From Sternotherus odoratus (lineage: Eukaryota > Chordata > Testudines > Kinosternidae): a stretch of DNA of 64,000 nt. Shown piece by piece: positions 45,702 to 57,775 of this stretch (positions are counted from its first letter, which is position 1; the number at the start of each line of letters is the position of its first letter). The notes under the pieces are model-generated. The model ran no database searches. It was given only the letters and a program-made list of their open reading frames with translations, and was not told where the DNA came from. The translations under genes and the position numbers were made by a program. The stretch lies in NCBI GenBank assembly GCA_032164245.1, contig JAVMKO010000010.1, forward strand, positions 30,888,189 through 30,952,188, read 5' to 3'.

Positions 45702-46726
45702 CAAACATTTTCTGCTAAAAAGATTATGGTAAAATGATGGAGAGTACCATATTTCATATCTTTGGGTTACTGAAAGGTTTTAATGTTCAATTACTGATTT
45801 TATTTACTACCTCTTGTCCAGAGACGCTGAAACTGATTAGCTTTTTTCCTCCTCCAAATCAGAGTTGCAAAATAAATCTGAATGTTAGATGGAAGAAAAT
45901 TGCAGAAACCAAAGAGCTTTATATTTAAAAAGCACTGCTCAAGTTAAAATATTAAAATAATATAGTCGTAGCTGGACACAAACAAACAAAAAAACAAGAA
46001 AGCAAACACAAACAAAAAAAACCTTGCATATCCCAAAGGCACCAGTATAGAAATTGAGCTCACACTAGGTATACACTAGCCATTAACATTAGTCATTAAT
46101 AATTTAGTACATTAACACCTAATATAAATGGTTTAAATATAGCCTCCTGACATGTCATATAGTTTTCTGATATAGCCAGTGAAGTGGGAAAGAGCCATTC
46201 AGTTAATTGTTCATAAACTATAGATTGGTTTCCAGACAGTCACGGATTGGTTTTAGACAGTCACAGGATGTTCAATTTGAGAGCACTCCATGTAACATCT
46301 TCTGAAATCTCCTGCAGCTGCGAGAAGGGAACTTTGCACCTTCCAACCATAGGAAATTGTATTGTTTGCGGTCTGGAAAAAGTAAAGGAATGCAAATATC
46401 TTATCACTTTCTTATTTTAAAAATGCGAAAGGCCCTTTGCAATATTAAGAGCTAAATTGATAGCAAACCTGAAGTTAAAAATCGGTGTTTGAACTCTATA
46501 AAGATACAAAAAAAGTCTATCCCTTTCTTCACTGGTACATAACTCAAAAACTATTTGACATATTTTGCTGAACTTCTTTTTCCCCTTCCTAGCCCTTAAA
46601 ATAACAATGGCTAAACTCTTTCAACCTTAACTATAGGTTTGCTACTGTGCTGTCCTCACATCCTGAATGTCGATCTGGTAGCTGTTACCAGGACGAGGTA
46701 TCATTTGGTAGTGTGCAGCAGAGTCC
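45702..46726. other. AT-rich intron, no gene seen
   Basis: Nothing recognised apart from short A-rich simple sequence near 45980-46020. Confidence 0.5.
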
Positions 46727-46734
46727 ACTGAAGC

Positions 46735-46857
46735 TAGGGTGACCAGATGTCCTGATTTTATAGGGACAGTCCCAATTTTGGGGTCTTTTTCTTATATAGG
46801 CTCCTATTATCCCCTTCCCCTGTCCCGATTTTTCACATTTGCTGCCTGGTCACCCTA
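46735..46857. mobile_element. hAT-type MITE, 123 bp
   Basis: TAGGGTGACCAG and CTGGTCACCCTA are perfect 12-bp terminal inverted repeats (the right has CTGGTCACCCTA). Exact 8-bp duplication ACTGAAGC (46727-46734 and 46858-46865). A partial relative lies at 1549-1630. Confidence 0.94.
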
Positions 46858-47259
46858 ACTGAAGCTAATGGAAACACATATACAAAGTACATTAAGTTCA
46901 AAATAATAATTTAAATTTTCACTCAGTTGAGATAATCTAACATCATTCACTTGTGAATCCATTTTGCTCTACTATTCAAGAGAAAGATGCTCATGAAACT
47001 GATACACCCCTCCCTGATAATCTTATTATTATTCAGATATCAAAAGAACATATTTGATCTCTCCCTCCATAGTTTGCGTGCCATCACTCAACAAGCTGCC
47101 TAGCTACTGAAGCAAATGAGAAAAACTCTGTAGAAATTCCTATCCCTAAGTGATCACTAGAATGAATGATAAGAGACTTACATGGAAATATCAGCGCTAA
47201 TTAAAACCTGAACACACACATTCACTATAATCAGAAATTGGGCTTCTCAAGTAAAAGAT

Positions 47260-47480
47260 AATAGTTAATAATACTTAAAGCTGATATGTTATTCATCCAT
47301 AGACCTCAAAGCACTTAAGAAATGTGAGCAAGCATTACCATCCACATTTTACACATGGGGAAACTAAGGCTCAGTGAAATTAAATAATTTAAAATTCACA
47401 CAGCAAAAGTCAACGGAAGAGCCAGTAATAGAATCCACGTCTCATCTCCTAATTTAGTGCTCTAGCCACAGGATCATACT
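47260..47480 (-). repeat. MIR-family SINE
   Basis: The plus strand shows CATTTTACACATGGGGAAAC, then AAGGCTCAGTGAAATTAA and GTGCTCTAGCCA, the reverse complement of the MIR core and 5' part. Diverged, ancient. Confidence 0.75.
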
Positions 47481-49250
47481 TCCTCATTCACTAGATGGAT
47501 GAACCAGTAAAACAAGAGTTTGACAAAATTGTAGACCAGATTCCATCCTCTGCAAGGGTGTACCTCTCTACTGAACTCAACAGATATGCAACTGTTTACC
47601 TGTGCGCTGAATCTGGCCCACCAGGCTGATATCAAGCTCATGAAAATGTAACAAACTATTCCACTTATTAGTGCAGTGTGGTGCAAGATGACAGATTCAA
47701 GGGCTCTGCATAAGGATGAAGACAAGATGTTGCAGACATCTTGATTTCAGGTGCTTAAACCTTGCATTGAAATGCAAAGGTATTTGTATGGCTCTTATTT
47801 ATTGACCTCTTCTCAATTGTGTGCCTAAAGATTGTCTGAAATGCATGTAATACTTTTTCCTTCTCTTTCCACAATGCATTTCAGGCATTTTCCCTTTGTT
47901 CTAAATAATCTCAGGTTGGCAGTTCTTCCTTAGATGAATGCTGGCTGAATCACAATGATGGCCTCCTCCACTAAAACTTTATACCAACATAATTCAGTTA
48001 AAAAGAACATAATTGGTGTGCACCATTCCCTACAATTTCAACATTTTAAAAATGAATAGTCTTAGTAAGTACCAGATGGTGACACGTACTAATTAATCAG
48101 GCCTGCTCACTGAATGTTAAAATGAATGTTCCTATTAGACATGTTTTCTCAATGCTTTATGCTGCAAAAACCGTCTCTTAAATGAGTGCCTGTTACATTT
48201 ATTGATAATATGGACAAGTATGTGTTTCAGTCATTTGCCATTGCTATACCATCACTTTTGATTACTAGGTACTTCGTATCAAAGTACAGTTTTATTTTTG
48301 TGTTTCCTCTTTTAGGGAAAGGATGTTTACCTTCAGAATACCCATTTGTGGGGAGAATTTAATCATTCTTAGTTTTCAGACAGAGTTGCAGCCACCAAGA
48401 TTCTCTCCTGACCATTATTTTGCTAGTAATCAACACAAGCCTCTCTAATAATCAACACATAGGTCTTACCACCCTACAACCATCAAAGAACACTGTCTTT
48501 GCAGCACTTGCAGCCGATAGAAATGTGCAATAGGAATCCAATTTAGGTTTCCTGGATGGGAGTTCATAATACTACCACAAAACCACTAGGCCTTGCCTGT
48601 GCGGTTGTCTTTGAGAGGCACAGATTAGTGTGATATGAGTGTGCACAGGTCATCATAAAAAGTATCAGTTAAAAAACCCCCAAAAATTCACACAGAATCT
48701 ATTTCGACGTTTGACCTTCTCGGTCCCTTTAATTTTTAGACTATGGTGAATAACTTTGGAAATCCCCAACTCCATACATACCTTTCTATTAGTTGGGAGC
48801 ATCATTTTAAACGGCTCCATCCCCCACTCAGAGGCATAAACTCACTGACTCATATAGGCAGCTGAAATATGAGCAGGTCTAGCACTGATAACTGTGAAAC
48901 CATACAGATGTGGCACGTGCCTGTTATGGCAGGGGGGAGAGAAAGACCAGTCTAACTCCTCCCTCTCGAATAAACTTTCAAGTTTAGCTCCTTTGTACAG
49001 CTCCAAATGGAAGAGACTCCAAAGTGAAGCTAATTGCAACATCTGTTACGTTCAGAGACTACAGCAGACGTAATACAATTTTATTGCCAGAGAAGACACG
49101 GCCCCAAGTTAAGGCATTCAGAGACGCACACACTTTGTATATATACCCAACACCCAGAAGTACAATGTATTGAGTAATCATGCAGAATTTATCAATGAGG
49201 TGTGAAACGTGTGTAAATATATATGATGTTAGTAGTGTTTCAACAGAGCT
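47481..49250. other. Intron sequence, no gene seen
   Basis: About 47530-47625 has GACCAGATTCCATCCTCTGC and GAATCTGGCCCA as inverted-looking ends of a small old repeat. The rest is unassigned. Confidence 0.45.
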
Positions 49251-49480
49251 TTGGATATAATAATAAAGGCAATGCTTAATATTTATATAGTGTATTCATA
49301 CATCTTACATCACTTTACAAAGATGGGTAAGCATTATTATGCATATTTTACAGAGGGAGAAACTGAGGCACAAGCCGTAAATGACTTGCTCAGGGTTACA
49401 TGTCAAGTCACTGGCAGAGCCAGAAATAGAATCTAGGTTTCCTGACTCCTAATCTGATGTTATATACACTGGATTACATT
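49251..49480 (-). repeat. MIR-family SINE
   Basis: Plus strand: ATTTTACAGAGGGAGAAACT, GAGGCACAAG, TGGCAGAGCCAGAAATAGAA and GTTTCCTGACTCCTAAT. This is an antisense MIR, better preserved than the copy at 47260. Confidence 0.85.
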
Positions 49481-50000
49481 GTTTATTTTGTGAGTAGTAT
49501 GCCAGAAATGAATAAGAAATTGAGTGGCAGTGGTATTCATATAAGCTTATAAGTGACCATAATTTTACACTTAAGTTGTACCCTCCAGAAGTAGCTATTG
49601 GTATACCCTTACTAGAAGAATATGAGCATGTTTATAATCATGTAATCAAAGGGTTAATATTTTGGGTGCTTGGGGGGGTGGGTTGGTTTTGGGGTGTGCT
49701 TGACTAAGCATCTCTCAAGATAGGTATTTATGAAATGCCCAACCATTGTATATAGGCCGGAACTTTCTAGTGATTATAGTTCTTGATTACCTTTGAGATC
49801 TGCAAATGGGAAGCATTGCAAGTGATCATTTTGTCTATCAGCCAGAATTGCCTACTGTTGAGAACTACACAAAAGGCAACAAAATGGAAGTTTTACAGAA
49901 CATTAAAGAATCATAAACCTTATGTGACTGATGGGAAGGCAATTATTTATAACTAAAGAATTGTAAGACTTGTTTAGAATCACTCTTCAGACAATAATCT
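49481..50000. other. Intron sequence, no gene seen
   Basis: Contains a G/T-rich stretch near 49665-49695 (TGGGTGCTTGGGGGGGTGGG). Confidence 0.5.
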
Positions 50001-50004
50001 ACTG

Positions 50005-50454
50005 TGTGACAGACCGCTCTCTCACCCCTCTGCAGGAACAGGCAGGGAACCCTTCTTTGCTTCAAACAGTGCTCTTTAATTCACAGTGCAAGACCCCACC
50101 ACCAATATATACAGCTTTGTACAGTCTTTCAACTTACAGCTCTACAGCTCCCAGCTCTACAGACTCTATATAGTCCAGCTTACAGTTTACAACTCTAAAT
50201 AGTTCTTAACCGACACAGCTCTGACTAGCTCTTCACACTCCACACTCTATACCATCCCCACCACACTGGGCTTGCTTCCTGGCAGGCCTTTTATCCCCCT
50301 GAGGAGGCTGCCAGGTGCCACTCATCCCTGTTGATTGCCCTGCAAGCCAGGTGGCTGATTAGCCTTCCTGCAAGGGAGGTTTGCAGAGGGCTTTTCTCCC
50401 TCTTAAAGGGCTGGCAGGGCTGGCTCAGGCACTCCTGGCCAGCACCCTGCCACA
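50005..50454 (-). repeat. Solo LTR, 450 bp
   Basis: TG…CA ends (TGTGACAGACC … CCTGCCACA) and an exact 4-bp duplication ACTG (50001-50004 and 50455-50458). In minus orientation it reads GCCAGCCCTTTAAGAGGGAG, like the Gypsy LTR style at 9891. Orientation is inferred from that likeness. No internal region remains. Confidence 0.85.
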
Positions 50455-50458
50455 ACTG

Positions 50459-51110
50459 TCAAACACAAATTACGCAACTGATTAGACCTCACTGTCCAGG
50501 CCATCTCACCATAAGGGAAAAAGGATATCAAGATCTTTAAATATACTGTAAGTACAGTTACAGTACTTATAAAGTTTCTCCAAGATGGCATGAAACAATC
50601 AGGGAGAGAACGGGAAACAATTTCTGTTTGTAACTTTCACTGCTACACCAAGATTAAAAATTGAAATAGGCAGCTATTCTAAATTAAATTACAATTTCAT
50701 AATATCAGGTAGGTTAGGGAAACTCTTAAATGTGTTTTCCCCATTCTAGATTGCATAAGAAAATGTGCCCTAAGAATGATCACACTGCTGGTTCATGGTG
50801 CTCAAATACCCTGACCCTGGATAGACAATACTCTGCTTCAGAGGAAAAGAGAGACACTTCCCCTTCAGTTCATCTAAGCAAAATGGACAAGTTTGCATAT
50901 GGGAAGGGGGAAGAAATGCCTTCAGTGCCTGCACAAATAATTACAGGTTTAAACATTTTATTAATGTTAATCTTTAAAATCAAAATATACACAAGTTAAG
51001 AAGGAAGGTACTGTACATCTAGGGTCAGGCTTGAGTTATAAGGGATTACAAGCATCTGTTACAAGGTTCATGAGGTACATACATATCACATAACCAGCAC
51101 AGATCCAGAT
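50459..51110. other. Intron sequence, no gene seen
   Basis: Nothing recognised. Confidence 0.5.
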
Positions 51111-51420
51111 AGGGTTGTGGGAGTTTTTAAAGAGTCAGTGGATAAGTGGGCTCGGGTACGCCACCCATGGAATGTATTAAGAGTCCAAGTCAGTAGTGGT
51201 GTAGAGAATAAGTACATTGGTGAGGTTCATCAGGGAAGGAAATGGGTTATTTTCCCTTGTCGGCGGTCTCGATTACTTGATCTCGTACTGACAGTGGCCC
51301 GTGATATGTTCTGTGTAGATGTCTCTGGACCATCCGATGGTGTCAGACACCATGAGCTGTCTCATGAGTTGGGGGTTATTACACCCTGATTAATCAAATT
51401 TGGGACACAACACCCATTAA
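51111..51420. other. Unclassified CpG-containing segment
   Basis: Higher in CpG than its AT-rich surroundings (CTCGGGTACGCC, GTCGGCGGTCTCG, TCTCGTACTG), with a 90-codon plus-strand ORF (51117-51389) that has no motif I recognise. It could be a recent insertion of an unknown element. Confidence 0.4.
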
Positions 51421-51643
51421 TAATGGTAAATTTTAGCTACCGGTTTTGAAGCATAATACAACATGTAGCAGATTTACCTGAATATTGATTAATTATTCTG
51501 TGTTCCAGTATAACAAAAAGAAAAGATTATTTAATGGTAGAAAGCTCACTTAACAGCATATTTTATTTTGGAAGGATAATTGTACAGCTATCAATATACC
51601 TGAAACACAAAAAAGCCTGTTCTATACTGAGGGGAGGAGTCAG

Positions 51644-51912
51644 CCTAAGATACGCCAACTTTACCTACACTAATAGCATAGCTGAAGTTGGCGTATCTTA
51701 GGTCGACTTACCTGGTTGTCCACATGGCAGCGAGTCAACCGCTGCCCCTCCCCCGTCAACTCCGTTTCCGCCTTTTGCTGAGGTAGAGTACAGGGGTCGA
51801 TGGGGAGCACGTTCGGGGACTGATTTATTGCATCTACACTAGACGTGATAAATCGATCCCCTACAGATCAATCACTGCCCGCCGATCCAGTGGATATGTA
51901 GACATACCCAAA
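51644..51912. mobile_element. Repeat element with an 18-bp perfect inverted repeat
   Basis: CCTAAGATACGCCAACTT (51644-51661) pairs exactly with 51685-51702 across a 23-bp spacer. This is followed by a CpG-bearing body (GTCGACTTACC, GGTCGATGGGG) that ends near GGATATGTAGACATACCC. Looks like a reptilian TIR transposon, but outer ends are approximate. Confidence 0.6.
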
Positions 51913-52789
51913 AATCTGGAATCACTCCAACACTGATGCAGAGTAAATTCATTTAGCATATCATTTCTTTTTACTCATGCAAAAATTTATTTTAATTATT
52001 TATTAAAAAGAAAGATATTCTCTGGTTGGCTTTGGGTGTTCTATGGCAGAGCAATGCACTGTCAATAAGATGAACTAGGTTTATAAATAACTTGCTTACT
52101 AAAATGGGGTATGTACTATGTGTCCTGCTGGAGAGTGAGTTTAGGGATAACCTCATCACTCTTTCTACTAATCTATAGGGATAAGATAAATGTGAAATTA
52201 TGTGCCCAGATTCAATGCATTCGAGTTTAGTCACAACTTCAGTTATAGGACTCAAGCCCCTCATGAACTGAACTAAGAATATACCAGTAAGACTCTCTTT
52301 GGACCAATTCAGTTATCTTTGATTTACATCTATTGGGAACACAATAGTACATTTAGGATTCAATTTGCAGGACCCTACACTCATATCTTTTTTGTCAGCT
52401 GTTAGACTACATTGAAAATGACTGGGGAGAATTAACTTTACAACAGAGTGCAACATCTGCAGAACGTGGATATGCACAATAAACTATAATGAAAGACCTG
52501 AAAAACACTGACACTACTGTTGCTGTGATAAAAGCTGGCAAAGTGTTTGTGGTTACACCTCTGCTGATCACGCAGCTTGAAAATGAAAACAGTGAATTTT
52601 ATTACTATCCTACTGAATCAATTCTTTCATTTCATTTTATTTCAAGTAATTGTCATTCGCTTCCCTAAACTACTACAACCTCTGGCTTTTCCAATTTTCA
52701 CATGACACCCCATAGCACTATCCAACATGATGCCACCAAAAATCATCTCTCTCATCTTCTGCTTAAATAAGCAAAATGCAATGGCACAC
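51913..52789. other. Intron sequence, no gene seen
   Basis: Nothing recognised. Confidence 0.5.
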
Positions 52790-54560
52790 TATTCAAAATG
52801 CAAATGAGGAAAGCGACAAAGGAATTTGAAGAACAATTATCCAAGGACATAAAAACAAACAAGAAATTCTCTCAGTATATCAGAAGCAGGAAGCTTGTAA
52901 GAGAACAGTTGGTCTGCTGGACTACTGGACATTGTAGACAAGTCAAACAATTTCTTACATCAATTTGACCATAGAAAATGTTGGGGAGAAACCTACTGCA
53001 GATCTGATCTTTCTAAGTAATAATAATAAGACATTGTCAGCCACTGGAAAAAATAGGAGATACTAAAATAATTGATAAATTAAAGAGCAACAAATAGTTA
53101 GGATTGAATAGCGTTCATCCAGGAATTCTGAAGGAATTTAAGAACTAAGTGGTTGAAACACTAACAAAAATAAGTGATCTAATTAAAATTGACAATAATA
53201 CTGGAAGACTAAAAATAGCAAATATTGTATGCATCTTTAATAAAAGTGCTGGGGTGATCCTGGGAATTGCAGACTAGTGAGCCTTAATTCAGTACCAGGA
53301 AAACTCGTTGAAACGATAATTAAAGAGAGCTATAAAACATCTAGATAAACATGATATAACAGGGATAAAATACAATGGCTTCCATAAAGGAAATTTGGCC
53401 TCTACAGTCTATTAGACCTCTTTGACCCAGTCAACAAAATAATAGAGAAACAGTTTATATTTATTTAAATTTTCAAAAAGTTTTAACAAAGTCCCTTCCA
53501 AAAGACTAACAGTGGTGTGCCTCCCAGACTCCGACCCATGTTATTTAAAGTATTCATTCATGATTTCAACCAGGGAATGAAGAGTGAGGCAATAATATTT
53601 GCAGATGATACGAAATTCTTATGGTTAGTCAAGACTTGAGAAAACTGTATAAACTCCAAAGGAATCAAGCAACACTAGATGAACAAGGATCGTGATGTCA
53701 GATGAAATATATTATGGCTAAAGACACAATGGAAGGAATAATTTGAAATATTTATACATATCACTGGATTCTAAATTAAGAATAACCACTCAGGAAACTG
53801 GCTGCGGTGTCACTGCAGACAGTTCAATGAAAATATGTGCACAGTGAAAAGCGCACAAAAGTTAGGATGCACAACAAATGGGATAACAAATGATGCTGAT
53901 GAGAACATTATACAAATCAATGGCATAGGTTCTTTTTAAATATTGTGTTCAGTTCTAGTTATCACAAGAAATAGAAAGCGTCCAGGTAAAAGTCTTTTAT
54001 GTTAAGTGAAGTTGAAAAAATTAGGATTGTTATTAGGATTAGGATTGTTATTTTAGAGATTTTAGAGATTAGACAAATGAGAGAAGACAAAGATGCATAC
54101 TATTATTAATGGAATACAGAAGGTAAACCAGGCATTTCTGTTTACCTTCTAAAATAAGAACAAGGGAAATCCAATGAACTTGAAAGGTAACACATTTAAA
54201 ACAATTACAAAGAAATTATGCATTGTGCATAAAATTATTAATTGATACAAGACAGCATTGAGTCCAAGAGCTTAGCGAGATTCAGAAAAGGATTAGACAT
54301 TTACATAGATAATGAGAACATCTAGTTACATTAGCTAAGATAAAAAAAATAAGGGATATAAAACCACCCAGCTTCGGTGCATAAGCCAATCACTGCCCAT
54401 GGTTAGGAACACATTTATCTTGAGGATAGGTTATTCCCCAATTGCCCATTACAGGGAATCTAGTAGTGTTATTTGGTACTGGCCACTGTTGGAGACAGGA
54501 TATCAGATTAAATGGACCATTGTTCTGATCCAGTCTGGCAATTCCTGTGCTCTAAGATCT
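52790..54560 (+). mobile_element. CR1/L3-like LINE, heavily decayed
   Basis: Plus-strand coding remnants run from the endonuclease-RT linker (EFEEQLSKDIKTNKKFSQYI) through SLNSVPGKLVETIIKES to the RT active-site region IIFADDTKFL near 53605. The 3' end has ATTAAATGGACCATTGTTCT and GATCCAGTCTGGCAATTCCT. Many stops and frameshifts. The same 3' end is found inverted at 22040 and 24780. Confidence 0.85.
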
Positions 54561-56429
54561 ACACAAGTCACCTCCACCGCATGAGACCATATTCTAGCTA
54601 TCAGCCTTTTTTTTTTTTGGTATCAAACTCAAATTCCTCATCTTCACAGATTCACTCCTGCGTCCACTTGTATCAGTCTACTGTACTGTAGTGCTACCAA
54701 AAATCTGATTTCCTTGTTACAGAATCTAGGTCCAACTTACTGCAGAGTGTATTGTGCTTTACCTAGACTTTGTCAATCTAGCTAAATTATATATCCCTTA
54801 CATCTCTCATAGGTGACGCGTTGTTTTCTCTCATACAGGCCCCCTGGCTTGGAATATTATTCCTGTATGTCAGGCAACCTGATTATTGCAAGAGGAGAAT
54901 CACTTTTTTTGGTCAGTCTCATAACTCGTATCTTCCTCCCCCTTCTTTACCAGATATTGTTCTTTATTTTAATATACTAACTATAAATACTGGAACTAAA
55001 GATTCATAAGTAACATCCATACTGCAATCTCTCACTGCTATAGCCCTCCCCTTTCCATTCCCTTCACTCACTTTTTGTCATTCTTTGCTGAATTATGTTT
55101 AATTTAGATCCCAGTCCTGCAAATATATACACAAGCTTATCTTTACTCATGCAGAAGTAAAGTTAAACGTGTGTAAGTATTTTCAGAATTCGGGTCAGAC
55201 TGCAAGCTCCTTAAGGAAATGACCTCTCCATGTTATCAATGTGGCTCCTGTTAAGAGCCATGCATACCTCTGGCATTATACAAATAATAATGACAGTGAT
55301 GGAAGTGGAAGAATGGATCAGTACTGTTATTGTCATTCTAAAACACTGAAGGAATGTTCTTGGCTGCATACGTCTCCCCAAGTAACTTGCCACTTACCAG
55401 AATACTAAGTCCGAAGCTTAGTTGAATTAATTAGCTAATATTTGTAAACAGCTTTGAAGATGAAAAACTCTATGTAAGTGTTAAGCATTATTTTTGTTGG
55501 TTTAAATATTATCACATAAAAAGAAAATATAAAATGAAGTAGGACAATGGTGGGACCACATGCAACATTTTTAAAAAATTCAACTTTTGAAGAGAGCTAC
55601 ATTTCCAGTCTATCTTTGCTAACAGAAATACACAGTACAGTATGCAAATACATCTTATACCTGATACAGCAAGTCGTTGGGGAGGGCTTGAATCTTTTTG
55701 ACAATGCCACATTGCACCATTTTACAATCTGTATAAAACCATTTCTTATCTTTGGTATCTGTGATCAAGTACAATCATTCTAACAGGAGGGTCTCTTAGG
55801 CATCTTCCAGAACTCCACTATAGATATTTTCTGACCATCATCCCTCCTTTCTTCTCTGGGATGAGGAAGTATTTGCAGTGGAATCCTGTACCATGGTAGT
55901 GAAGAACAATCCTCTCTCTCATACGGAGAGAAAGGAGTGAGAAGACTTACTTAATAGGTCCTCATGAGATACAGAAAACCTGAATGCCTTGTTACAGAAT
56001 GGGAGTGGGAATAGGCATAGACTAGGACAGGATAGAGCAACTCATTCTAATTGTCTCCAAAACCCAATGGTCCAAGGTGATGGAGAACCATGCTGGCTGA
56101 AGAAACTCTGGGAGTACCAAAAAGGAAGCATTAGTGATTCCAGATCCTTGAAAGTGGTTACACTTCTCTTCACTGACCCATCAAAATGAATGCTTCCCAC
56201 TAGGCACAGTCTGTGTTATTATACGAGTCAAGGAAACAGATGGTATCTTCCCATGAAAACATTGTCTCTTTCTAAGTGGTTCTAATGGTCTGTAGTGGAA
56301 AAAGGTTGGTAGAGGAGCTGGTCTCTTGTGATGTTTAAACCTGGTTGCCTGATGTAGCTCCTTTATGAGCTGGATTGTAGACCCTAAGAGATTCTGTCTG
56401 TTAAATGTTAAAGTCCTCTGATATAGACT
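54561..56429. other. Intron sequence with small repeat scraps
   Basis: MIR-like scrap at about 55420-55490. About 55110-55200 (GATCCCAGTCCTGCAAATA … CAGAATTCGGGTCAGA) is like the small repeat at 22505. From about 55790 the DNA may be a decayed extension of the DIRS remnant to the right. Confidence 0.4.
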
Positions 56430-57775
56430 ATACTTCCCATGTTTCCTTTAGTCAGGAGGCTCTACTCATAACTGTTGCTGTAGCCATGGAGCTTTATCCA
56501 GTGTCAGAAGCATCAAATGCCACTTGCAAGTTGGTTCTGGCTATGAACTGTCATTCTTTCACTAGAGAAAAAATCTATGCCTGATCATCCAGGGGAAGTT
56601 TATTCATAATTTTTGACAATTCTTCATAGTTTGGAAAATCATATTTGCCCACAAAATTCTGATAGTTTACAATCCTGAACTATAAGATGACTGAGGAAGG
56701 GCTCCTGGTCTTCAGGTGCAGTTGAACTGTTGCCTACATTTCTTATACTTGGCTGTCACCATGAGAGAGCTCAGCACCGAGCGGGAATTAATTATTTTAG
56801 TCCTAAATGGAACATAGTTATCTCATCTGCTCTCATCTGCTCTCAAAGATGTAGGAGCTGCTCAGTGGGAGTCTGCCAAAGAACTGTTGCAGGATCTAGA
56901 ATGACCTTATAAACTGGAAGGGCTATCCTAGCAGCAGTCGAGGATTGGAGAACATCAATAAGTTTAAGAGTGGGCTCTAGAACCTCTTTGAAACGGATTA
57001 GTAAAGAGTCTAACACCCTCTTTAATATGGCACCAAGGAGTCTGCATGTTCTGCAGGAACCAGGATCCTCATTGCTTGTCTGCCAATCTGACTATGTGGT
57101 ACTAGTACCCTTGTTATCTTCAGTACCGAACTCTTCCATCTTGGTCTCTACTACTGTGTATGGACCTTCAACGTCTGTATCTACAGCTCAACCACTGGAT
57201 TTGCAGTGTTCTTTTTTTGTCATCATCCTCGGGCATCTGATGAAACAGGCACACAATCACATGTACTCTCCTAAGATGTTTCCTCCTGCTTCATCTGCCT
57301 CTTTCATAGAGTCTAGAGACACTTATTGTGATAGTCACTCTGCAGTTCATCCTTTGGGGCCTGGGCCATGGTTCCATCTTCATTGGCTTCTTACCCTAGC
57401 ATTTTCATATGGTCTTATTGGGGACCCTGGGATTCATATGCACGGGAATGTTATCCTGAAAATCCCATGTTCATTAGAAATCTCCTTCTACTCCTGCAGC
57501 ATCTCGCCCCAGAGAAAGACAAAAAAAAAAAAAAAAAAAAAAAAGGCCAGCAGTTTGTTGAAGCAACCGACTGCAAACAGCTCCATCTGGAAGCCAGAAG
57601 AAAGTGTGTGGCAGTTGGCCCAACTCCCTCTTTTTCCGTCTTCAGTGCAGGACATGAGGACACTCAGGAAGCATGCACTGACACAGTGGGCACTGTTGGC
57701 CAAATGACTCCAATTTCAAGCACACATGGTGCATGCACATTATAAGTGGAATGTGCGTACAATCACTCAAAGGAA
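56430..57775 (-). mobile_element. DIRS-like gag remnant with terminal repeat, second copy
   Basis: Minus-strand reading gives LKLIDVLQSSTAARIALP then VYKVILDPATVLWQTPTEQL (57000-56870). This parallels ELTDILQPSSSSRIALP … AIWQTPAASL in the copy at 6897-9350. Further on, NQLASGI and AFDASDT lie near 56500. The 57660-57775 end carries terminal-repeat-like GTGCATGCACATTATAAGTG. Stops throughout; RT and recombinase absent. Confidence 0.65.
57522..57544. repeat. Poly-A tract
   Basis: An A run of about 23 bases inside the DIRS-like remnant. Confidence 0.95.

Noticed and set aside
56970..57745. Two plus-strand ORFs of 245 and 125 codons with a poly-Lys stretch
   Set aside because: Antisense to the DIRS-like gag remnant. 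The Lys run is the poly-A tract.
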